Assembly: GCA_016930435.1 (NCBI GenBank)
Contig: JAFGGQ010000001.1
Span: forward strand, 1 to 36,608
Direction: 5' to 3'
Length of the DNA stretch: 36,608 nt
Source of the DNA: a bacterium
GTDB lineage: Bacteria; UBP14; UBA6098; JAFGQG01
The notes below the pieces were generated by a model that was not told the DNA's origin, searched no databases, and saw nothing but the letters and a program-made list of their open reading frames with translations. Below, piece by piece: positions 23,691-30,527 of this stretch; position 1 is the stretch's first letter, and each line of letters starts with the position of its first letter. The position numbers and the translations under genes are program-made.

Positions 23691-23813
23691 CTATTCCGGG
23701 TTCTCCAATACCTTATTTGACTTGCTTCTTATAGCCCTTAACAGGCACCATAAAAAGCCTCCATAGAGTACTAAGATCCCAAAGCCCAGCATTATCCAAG
23801 CGCCAACTCCCAT
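23691..23813 (-). CDS. 40-residue membrane peptide, MetS-like (putative transporter small subunit)
   Basis: AGGAGA precedes ATG 23813 by about 6 nt and the frame ends at TAG 23691-23693. The product (MGVGAWIMLGFGILVLYGG..., then a basic tail LLRAIRSKSNK) is one transmembrane helix with a glycine-rich face. It resembles the MetS-type small subunits of sodium symporters, which begin in the same manner (a short start, then 'W/I-IM..FG..VLYGG'). This resemblance is from memory and could be convergence. The gene lies 15 nt after the stop of the Omp28-like gene (23829) and shares its strand, not next to a transporter; the symporter and PiT genes are on the opposite strand to the left. Confidence 0.6.
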   Translation of the reverse strand: MGVGAWIMLGFGILVLYGGFLWCLLRAIRSKSNKVLENPE

Positions 23814-23828
23814 AAATGCTCTCCTGTT

Positions 23829-25835
23829 TTATCGTAAATACAGTATTTTGTCAATATATTTCTGACCTTCGAATTCCAAAGTGACAAAGTACAAACCGCT
23901 TGATGCTGTAACTCCGGAAATATCTTTACCATCCCATGTGAAATGTACCCTGCCGTTATTATTACATATTCCCTGCAAACTGGTTAGTTTTTTTCCGTCA
24001 ATGCTGAAGATATCAACCAACGGAGTTTCTGATCTGTATTTGTCAGTGCCGTTGAATTCAATAGTTACACAGGAATTAAAAGGATTGGGATAGCTTTTTA
24101 AAACCTGATAATGTTCAGGCAGCATAGAGCTTTCGGACTCCCATATTCCTGTATATCCATACATCCATTCTATGGCTCTGCGCATCAGGTTGAATCGGTC
24201 GTATTCATCCATAATCGATTCAAAATTAAAGGATAGGAAGATGATTTTATTAAGTTCGGTTTCAACCCTTATGCCGCCGCATTTTGTGGAATCTCCACCG
24301 AATTTGAACATTTTCCAGGCATCTCCATCATAGGGATAGATTATATCCGGGTTGGAGCTACTGAGAATGCGCATAAACCGAAAGATATTAGCTATCTCGT
24401 CATCCTCAAATCCCTGTAACCAATATACACCAGCGGTTTCTCCATCGTAACGGGCATGCAAATAGTTGTTCATAAAGTCGTAATGGGAATGGGAATAAAG
24501 ATCGTCTGCGATGTTCTCACCAATGATAAAAAGGTTGCCGCCATTCTCAAGATAGCTGATGATAGCTTCCCTGTCATCACTGCGGAGTGTATTGGATGTG
24601 CTGCTTCCGGTGAACCAAATGAGCATATCATAATTGTGCATATATTCACCTTGCAGGGCGCCTTCTTCACGGCTAACAAAACCATAAGGTACATCCAGGT
24701 TATCTATAACACCTTTATATACAATCTCAGTCAAATCTCCTCCGTCATCATCGACCAGGAGGATAGGACCGCCGGTACTGGCTTCAAATAGCAGCGTGTC
24801 TGACGTCCCTGCCAGAAGGGATTGGACGATCATATATACTTTGGCTATGCCGAATGCCGTGGGGGCCTGCAGGTTAACATTAAGTTCCTCAGAATCACCT
24901 GCGGGAACATAGACAGTATCGGAGCTTTCATAGGTACTACCTCCCGCTGAAAAATTAACCAGCCAATCACCGGTAGATTCATATTCCAAATAGATAATAT
25001 AATAATCTTCGGAGTAGCCGATATTTTCCAGGGCTACATTGAAGGAAAAGGATGAATCTGGAAGCATCAAGGTGGTCAATCTATCCGTGGAAAGCTGAAA
25101 TTCCCGGTACATAGGTGGCAAGTCCCCCCGAAATGCCTGGAATACCTCATCAGTGGAAAGGTCCTGAACAAATACCACCAGTTGCAATTGTTCACTGTCC
25201 CACAACGGATTAGTGGTATATTCGGTTTTAAAGTAATAGGTTCCGCGGGATGAGAGATCGATCACGTCACCATCACAATCAACAAGCATATCCCTCATAA
25301 CGTCCATAAAATGTGTTTGGCCATTGGGTGCAGAATAAGCGATATTGTTTTCGATGATGGCATGTATCAACCGGAGGTTGGATGAACTAATCGGCTCTTC
25401 CACATTGATCTCCACCACGATAGTATCATCTATAACAGAAAAATCCAGTGTAATAGGAGCGTCATCATCTCTCCTATCCAGAATGGAAGATTCGTAAGCT
25501 TCATAATCAGACCCGATATTATAGCGTCCATCCAGCCGCAGATTGGGGACTCCTGAGACGCCGTAAAAGTATGTGCGGCATTCGTTTTCGAAGGTATTGG
25601 CAAGGTAGAAGGGATCATTGCCCGGTGAAGGCCACCAGACATGATAGCGGATCAGCACGAATTCATCATAATATGGTTCACGAAGGTTATCCAGTGCGCT
25701 ATTGGATGGGAGGCACGGACCGCAGGTCGTGCTAGTAAAAAGCTCTGCCAGCACCGTCCTTTCTGCGGCAATAAGGGTTCCTATCAGCAATGATAATAGA
25801 AATAAAAATACAAATATTGTTTTTAAGATTCTCAT
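23829..25835 (-). CDS. Omp28/thioredoxin-like surface protein with CGPC site and type IX-type tail
   Basis: The 668-residue product has a signal peptide (about 1-23) and a thioredoxin-fold start: VLAELFTSTTCGPC (Cys38, Cys41) with a cis-proline-like VPNLRLDG near residue 97. The first 240 residues resemble Omp28-related outer membrane proteins of FCB bacteria. Then come an Ig-like stretch (about 245-350), a Rossmann/GATase1-like domain (about 355-560, beginning ILLVDDDGG with WFTG and ENGGNLFIIGE), and a C-terminal sorting domain with YPNPFN and a final KILYLR. I infer a surface thiol-redox or disulfide protein delivered by type IX secretion. It is 22 nt after a paralogue (25858-27882). AAGG lies about 9 nt before ATG. 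Confidence 0.82.
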   Translation of the reverse strand: MRILKTIFVFLFLLSLLIGTLIAAERTVLAELFTSTTCGPCLPSNSALDNLREPYYDEFVLIRYHVWWPSPGNDPFYLANTFENECRTYFYGVSGVPNLRLDGRYNIGSDYEAYESSILDRRDDDAPITLDFSVIDDTIVVEINVEEPISSSNLRLIHAIIENNIAYSAPNGQTHFMDVMRDMLVDCDGDVIDLSSRGTYYFKTEYTTNPLWDSEQLQLVVFVQDLSTDEVFQAFRGDLPPMYREFQLSTDRLTTLMLPDSSFSFNVALENIGYSEDYYIIYLEYESTGDWLVNFSAGGSTYESSDTVYVPAGDSEELNVNLQAPTAFGIAKVYMIVQSLLAGTSDTLLFEASTGGPILLVDDDGGDLTEIVYKGVIDNLDVPYGFVSREEGALQGEYMHNYDMLIWFTGSSTSNTLRSDDREAIISYLENGGNLFIIGENIADDLYSHSHYDFMNNYLHARYDGETAGVYWLQGFEDDEIANIFRFMRILSSSNPDIIYPYDGDAWKMFKFGGDSTKCGGIRVETELNKIIFLSFNFESIMDEYDRFNLMRRAIEWMYGYTGIWESESSMLPEHYQVLKSYPNPFNSCVTIEFNGTDKYRSETPLVDIFSIDGKKLTSLQGICNNNGRVHFTWDGKDISGVTASSGLYFVTLEFEGQKYIDKILYLR

Positions 25836-25857
25836 GTTATTATTCCTTAAAGTAGGT

Positions 25858-27882
25858 TTATTTGGTTAGTATCATCTTGATCCTGGATTTTTCCCCGGGG
25901 TATTCCAATTGACCGATATAGATTCCGGCTGGTAGGGCTTGGCCTTCCTGATCAGTACCATCCCAGTATAGATGGTGGAATCCGGGTTTTAGAGATTTCC
26001 AGGTATAGCTTCTGACCTTTTGACCGGTCAAATTAAATATTTCAAATGAAATTTTTTCGTTCGCTGTAGAATTCAAATAGAATTCTATTGTAGTAAAGGG
26101 GTTGAACGGATTAGGGTAGTTTGGTTTAAGGGTAAACAAGCCGGGTATTTGGAAGGGGAGACCTTCTAAAATTTCGGTTTCAAGCCCGAGCCATTCCAGT
26201 ATTCTCCGCATCAATAATATGCGGTCATCGAGGTTGTTAATTGCCTCATAGGCAAAGGGTAGATAAACCACACGGTATTCGGCGGTTTCGATCTTTAAAC
26301 CGCCACAAAGGCTATCCCCGCCATGGTAGTAAAAAATGGGGGAGGCATATTCATCAACCGGTGCGATAACATCGGGGTATTCATTATTGTTAGCCCCATC
26401 CCCTCCTGAACAATCCAGTTCCAGAGCATCGGAAACCAAATCCCCATCAACCCCATGCAAAATATCGGACAGGGCATCGTCTTCAATAAATTCTGCATGC
26501 AGGTAATCTGAATAGAAATCTGTACGTCCTTCAAAACTTAATTCCCAACCTGTTTCACAACTGCAGAAGAATAAGCGGCCTCCCCCTCCCAGGAATGAAG
26601 CGAGGGCTTCCTCATCCTCAGGAACGATTGTGTTTTCGTAGGAATTTCCGGTAAACCATAGGGCTGCCTCGAAGTATTTGAGCTCGTTATAGGTTACAGG
26701 TTGCTGATCATGGTCGATTACACCATAAGAAACATCTAAGTTATCCAGCGCTTCAGTATAATAATCTTCGTAATCAAATCCCTGATCGTCGTCCACGACC
26801 AGTACCTGGAGTCCGCTCATAGCAGTAAAAACGGTAGTATCAGGTATTCGAAAATGTGAACCTGATATGATCATTGATATTCGCCCTGTTCCAGGAACTC
26901 CCAGGGGGTAGATATCTGCGGTTATGGTTTCTACTTCGGCGGGAGCCAGTGTAATTTCTGCAGTGAAGGGATAGCATCCGTCTTCGGTACAAAAGCTCCC
27001 GATCCAGCCCTCGGGGGCATCGATGCTGATCGAAACGGTGAATATCTCCGAAGAGCTTCCTTCATTGGTTAAAGTAGAAAAGAATTCCGCGGAGCTGTCC
27101 GGTTCGATTACCATGATACTTTGCTCATAATTATAGCTAAAATAATACTCTGGTGTCGGCAGGGCTGCCTTAGCAGCCTGAAGGATTTCTTTTGTATCCA
27201 TATCCTGCACCCATGCTACAAATTCAAGATTAATCCAGTGCCATTCGGTTGAAAGTGTATAGCTAAAAACCCTGCGCAGGGTGGTTATTGAAGAAATATC
27301 CACGGGTTCCCCTTCGGAAGCAGGAAGTATATGGCGCATAACCTGATTAAACTTCTTTTGGCCGTTAGGGGCTTCATAGTCTATACCGGATTCCACTATA
27401 GCGCAAAAGAGCCTGATATCCGAACTGCTTATTGGCTCTTCATTGGAGATAGTAATTTCAATGGAGTCCGTTTCGATGAAATTCAGGGTAATTTCCATAG
27501 GCGCATCCCGTTCCATTTCCGCGATAAGGGAATCTTCCAGGTCTTCAAGGTAATGGAAGCCGCCGGTTTCAATGGCGCCATCAAGGTAAAGTTTTGGAAT
27601 GAAATCATAACTATAAAACTCGCTTCTCGCCTGATTCTGCTCGGGATTAGCCAGATAAAACCTGTCACCGGGCAAGGGAAGGAGGGTATGATAACGAATC
27701 AATGCCAGTCTTTCCGGATACTCCGAAGCAAGGCTATCAAGTAAATATGCAGGGGTTGCGCAGGAGTTGGATAACCCGCTTGTAAAAAATTCTCCCAATA
27801 CGGTTCTCTCAGCTGGAAAAACAGAATGAACAAAAGCAATTAGCAAGATAAAAATCGCTATAATAAGTGGCTTTGCTTTCAT
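25858..27882 (-). CDS. Omp28/thioredoxin-like surface protein, paralogue lacking the first active-site Cys
   Basis: The 674-residue product has the same domain order as its downstream neighbour: signal peptide ending FPA, thioredoxin-like start (AERTVLGEFFTSG), Ig-like middle, GATase1-like domain (LVVDDDQG, WFTG, GGGGRLFFCS) and a type IX-type tail with YPNPFN and a final KMILTK. At the active site CGPC is replaced by SNSC (Ser38, Cys41), so the protein cannot form the usual intramolecular disulfide. The cis-proline-like IPKLYLDG is kept. It may bind rather than exchange thiols, or use one cysteine as in monothiol proteins; this is inference. It shares 'EEPISSSDIRL' and 'APNGQ' segments with the neighbour, showing common origin. 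A weak GGA precedes the ATG. Confidence 0.8.
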   Translation of the reverse strand: MKAKPLIIAIFILLIAFVHSVFPAERTVLGEFFTSGLSNSCATPAYLLDSLASEYPERLALIRYHTLLPLPGDRFYLANPEQNQARSEFYSYDFIPKLYLDGAIETGGFHYLEDLEDSLIAEMERDAPMEITLNFIETDSIEITISNEEPISSSDIRLFCAIVESGIDYEAPNGQKKFNQVMRHILPASEGEPVDISSITTLRRVFSYTLSTEWHWINLEFVAWVQDMDTKEILQAAKAALPTPEYYFSYNYEQSIMVIEPDSSAEFFSTLTNEGSSSEIFTVSISIDAPEGWIGSFCTEDGCYPFTAEITLAPAEVETITADIYPLGVPGTGRISMIISGSHFRIPDTTVFTAMSGLQVLVVDDDQGFDYEDYYTEALDNLDVSYGVIDHDQQPVTYNELKYFEAALWFTGNSYENTIVPEDEEALASFLGGGGRLFFCSCETGWELSFEGRTDFYSDYLHAEFIEDDALSDILHGVDGDLVSDALELDCSGGDGANNNEYPDVIAPVDEYASPIFYYHGGDSLCGGLKIETAEYRVVYLPFAYEAINNLDDRILLMRRILEWLGLETEILEGLPFQIPGLFTLKPNYPNPFNPFTTIEFYLNSTANEKISFEIFNLTGQKVRSYTWKSLKPGFHHLYWDGTDQEGQALPAGIYIGQLEYPGEKSRIKMILTK

Positions 27883-27985
27883 ATAATTCCAAAATTAAAG
27901 TTCAAAAAATACAGTACAATATGCGATAGTTTAAAACAAATGAAAGAATTTGCAAGCTGAAAATAAATAAAAATGAATATAATCA

Positions 27986-29167
27986 TCAAGGGTTGATGGA
28001 TTGCACCTGGACAATTTCCTTACTGGTTTCGTCTTGCAGGAAAGCAACGAAAATAATATCCTGCAGGGTCAGATCTGCAGGCAAGACATAACTGAAATGA
28101 AGATTTTCTTCTCCTGGCGTCAAATTCACCTCGGTTCCTTGATGGTTAGGCAGAAATCTCCTTATAATATGTTTGAATTCGGTCAATCCGTTGGAACCGG
28201 GTGGATTCTCGAAACTGCGTTGCTTTTCCAGCAAGGCAACGTATAGTTTACCCTGATAATCCACTTCGGAGAAGGCGGTCAGGTTCAGGGCGCTATCTCC
28301 CAGTACCTCGCCCCATAGAGCTATTTGAGCGGGTAAAGCCAGTTTTTCCTCAACCGAGGGCACTAAGTTCGCGGTATCATCCACATTTTCCAGGATTAAT
28401 TCGCCGTCAATGAACACATTAGGCGCATTAAGGACATTATAGAAAGAGACCCGGGCGTTATTTTCGGACGGGGCATTGAGAAACATGGGGTCGGTCGGCG
28501 AGGGCCAGCTGACATGATAAGAGATTATGATCAATTCACCATCGTAATTTCTTTCCAGGCTTTCCAGATATGGGTCCACGTCCCCGCAGGGATTACAGCT
28601 GACATTGGTAAAGTCCTCCAGCAGAACCTTTTTCCGGGGGTTCTCTACAGAGAAAGAAAGCTCAAGGGTATCATTCTCCAATATGGTAACTTCCTGCGGT
28701 TCCGAATCCTGAAAGCCATCCCGATGTACCCAGACCTGATGAGTGCCTACCGGTATCAGCACCATGCCGGGTGTAAGGAAACCGGTATTATGACAATTTA
28801 TCACGATCTCCACTCCGGGAGGGTTGGAGCTAACTTCAAGAATACCGTAATGCAGTGCGGAATCCAATTCAAAATCGATGGTGTAGGATTCACCTCCTTT
28901 CACTGAAAGGGTAGTTTCCGGGGGAAGATCATAAATATAAAGGGAAAGGTTAAATGAATATTCCCCTTCTTCCAGATCTAAAGTATAAGGAGTATTATGA
29001 TTGGTACATTCAGCATTAAGGATAATCGTAGCTCCGGATGGTTGGGAATTAATATTGACCGTACCAATATGGGGATCTTCCCCATTATTTCCCATACAAA
29101 CACAAAGAAATATCAAAGAGCAGATGATTATAGCTAAAATAACGAGTATGTTCTTCCTTGAGTTCAT
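27986..29167 (-). CDS. PEGA-domain / Omp28-type thioredoxin-like exported protein
   Basis: The 393-residue product has a hydrophobic N-terminal segment (about 8-25, with LCVC that may serve as a poor lipobox), two PEGA domains in tandem (about 35-100, with INSQPSGATIILN, and about 107-175, with VSSNPPGVEIVI), and a thioredoxin-like domain (VLLEDFTNVSCNPC, Cys191 and Cys194; cis-proline-like APNVFIDG near residue 250) of the same type as the two downstream paralogues. It has no type IX tail. PEGA domains are common on cell surfaces, so I infer a membrane-anchored thiol-redox protein facing the periplasm. GGAG lies about 6 nt before ATG. It starts 24 nt after the polyferredoxin gene, which suggests one transcript. 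Confidence 0.82.
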   Translation of the reverse strand: MNSRKNILVILAIIICSLIFLCVCMGNNGEDPHIGTVNINSQPSGATIILNAECTNHNTPYTLDLEEGEYSFNLSLYIYDLPPETTLSVKGGESYTIDFELDSALHYGILEVSSNPPGVEIVINCHNTGFLTPGMVLIPVGTHQVWVHRDGFQDSEPQEVTILENDTLELSFSVENPRKKVLLEDFTNVSCNPCGDVDPYLESLERNYDGELIIISYHVSWPSPTDPMFLNAPSENNARVSFYNVLNAPNVFIDGELILENVDDTANLVPSVEEKLALPAQIALWGEVLGDSALNLTAFSEVDYQGKLYVALLEKQRSFENPPGSNGLTEFKHIIRRFLPNHQGTEVNLTPGEENLHFSYVLPADLTLQDIIFVAFLQDETSKEIVQVQSINP

Positions 29168-29191
29168 GGTAACTCCTTTTCGATATGATGA

Positions 29192-30034
29192 TCAGGCTTC
29201 ATTCATTTGGGGGGATGATTCAGTATCCCGTGCTAAATAAGTACTTATCCTTATTGCCCCCGAAGGGCAGGCTTTTATGCATTCCATGCACCTGATACAA
29301 TTAGTATCATAGGGATTCAGGTGGATTTTAACGCCCATAGGACAGACCTCTTCACACTTCTGGCAGAGAATACAATGTTCTTTTTGGACTTTCAGTTGAA
29401 GCAAGCTGATGCGGTTGAAAAATGAAAGTATCGCTCCTACAGGGCAGATCATCCGGCAGAATATCCTTTGAGAAAGGAGCATCAGGATGATAAAGACGGT
29501 TAGGATTGCGATTTTGCTCCAGAACAGAATACCAAGGAGGGGACGCAGTTCGGGATGAAGTATGACCTGGGGAATTCCCCCCTCCAGAGCTCCTGCCGGA
29601 CAGAGTTTACAGAACCATGGATCCATGGTTATTATGGGCACTATAATCACCAGGCCTACCAGTACAAGATATTTGAAGTGTTTAAGTACAGATGGTATTT
29701 TTAAATCAGGCAAATGTAATTTTCTGCCGAGCTTAAATAGCAGATCCTGTAAGAAGCCGAAAGGGCATATCCAGCCACAGGTCCATCTCCCAAGAAAAAT
29801 CCCCGCAATCCCTAAAAAACCGATAAGGAAAAAGGGTACTGCCCGAATAACAGCAAAGTGAGCAAGGCTCCCTGCCGGGCAGGAAGTATAGGCACTCGGA
29901 CAGGCATAACAGTTTAAAACAGGCAAACAAAAACCCTTAAGAGGCCCCTGGTAAATATTCCCCTTTTCCCAGAATACCTGTAAATAACTATTAGGGATTA
30001 TGGTACCCAATATCTGGATAATGCGTCTTTTCAT
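29192..30034 (-). CDS. membrane 4Fe-4S polyferredoxin (NapH/NosR-like)
   Basis: The 280-residue product is a multi-helix membrane protein with many cysteine clusters: NCYACPSAYTSCPAG near the start, CGWICPFG (the NapH/CcoG-type motif), CKLCPAGALEG, CRMICPVGA, and a C-terminal cytoplasmic-type ferredoxin with two full sets (CILCQKCEEVCP and CIRCMECIKACP). Members of this group pass electrons from cytoplasmic donors or quinol to partners across the membrane. The partner is not encoded here as an oxidoreductase; instead thioredoxin-like exported proteins follow. It is preceded by a 50-residue CxxC protein ending 15 nt upstream. No clear ribosome site lies before ATG 30034, which suggests coupling to that gene. 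Confidence 0.92.
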   Translation of the reverse strand: MKRRIIQILGTIIPNSYLQVFWEKGNIYQGPLKGFCLPVLNCYACPSAYTSCPAGSLAHFAVIRAVPFFLIGFLGIAGIFLGRWTCGWICPFGFLQDLLFKLGRKLHLPDLKIPSVLKHFKYLVLVGLVIIVPIITMDPWFCKLCPAGALEGGIPQVILHPELRPLLGILFWSKIAILTVFIILMLLSQRIFCRMICPVGAILSFFNRISLLQLKVQKEHCILCQKCEEVCPMGVKIHLNPYDTNCIRCMECIKACPSGAIRISTYLARDTESSPQMNEA

Positions 30035-30049
30035 GATGAACTTTGGAAC

Positions 30050-30202
30050 TTAGCCAATACCGATACAGGATAAACAGAGGATGGTTCCATTAACGAAAAT
30101 CTCGATGACTTCCTTTAAACCAATACCCACCATCATCAGTATCAGGAATATCAGCGCTAAATCACCAAATATAAACCACTTGATAAGTTGTTTGCGGGTC
30201 AT
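30050..30202 (-). CDS. 50-residue membrane peptide with C-terminal CLSCIGIG tail (CD1871A-like CxxC protein)
   Basis: Minus-strand ATG 30202 to TAA 30050-30052 encodes a protein with a basic start (MTRKQLIK), one transmembrane helix (about 10-28) and a C-terminal ICLSCIGIG tail. Small proteins with a final '(I/L)CLECIG(I/L)G' are annotated as the CD1871A family of CxxC proteins, and I recall them beside 4Fe-4S polyferredoxins and thioredoxin-like proteins, exactly as here. The function is not established; the tail may donate or accept electrons or hold a metal centre. It starts 8 nt after the HU stop (30211) and ends 15 nt before the polyferredoxin. The upstream sequence has no strong ribosome site. 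Confidence 0.78.
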   Translation of the reverse strand: MTRKQLIKWFIFGDLALIFLILMMVGIGLKEVIEIFVNGTILCLSCIGIG

Positions 30203-30210
30203 ACCTAAAA

Positions 30211-30483
30211 CTAATCCAACATATCCTTAAAAAGTTTGGAAACCTTGAATACCGGTATTTTCCTGGTAGGTATTTTTACCGGATCACCAGTGCGGGGATT
30301 CCGGGCCATTCGACTCTTCCGCTCTTTAAGCTGAAATGTTCCGAATCTCCGTAATTCGATCTTTTCACCCTTCGCAACAGCCTCCTTGATGGTGTCAATT
30401 AGCTTGTCGCAAATCACGCCTGTCTCCGTCTTGGTAAAGCCTGTTTCATCAGCCACTTTCTCAACCAGGTCAGCCTTGGTCAT
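30211..30483 (-). CDS. HU family DNA-binding protein
   Basis: The 90-residue product is a standard HU/IHF-type nucleoid protein: MTKADLVEKVA, then helix-helix packing, IELRRFGTFQL, and the DNA-binding arm RMARNPRTGDPVKIP with the conserved RNP.TG and the intercalating proline. It bends or coats DNA as a dimer. GGAGGAATAAGG lies directly upstream of the ATG. It is 44 nt downstream of the lytic transglycosylase gene and 8 nt ahead of the CxxC peptide gene, so it may be co-transcribed with both; the link to redox genes is probably incidental. Confidence 0.95.
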   Translation of the reverse strand: MTKADLVEKVADETGFTKTETGVICDKLIDTIKEAVAKGEKIELRRFGTFQLKERKSRMARNPRTGDPVKIPTRKIPVFKVSKLFKDMLD

Positions 30484-30527
30484 CCTTATTCCTCCTTTTC
30501 AAAATAATTTATGTTATATCTTTATAT

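Noticed and set aside
23679-23830. A terminator between the convergent DUF47 gene and the small membrane gene.
   Set aside because: No hairpin with a T-tract is seen on either strand in this interval.
27879-27986. A 35-codon minus-strand frame filling the gap between the PEGA gene and the next Omp28-like gene, overlapping the stop of one (TGATG) and the start of the other (ATGA).
   Set aside because: No ribosome site; the product is only the Phe/Ile/Tyr-rich reading expected of AT-rich spacer DNA, with no basic start or motif. The overlaps at both ends are probably chance.
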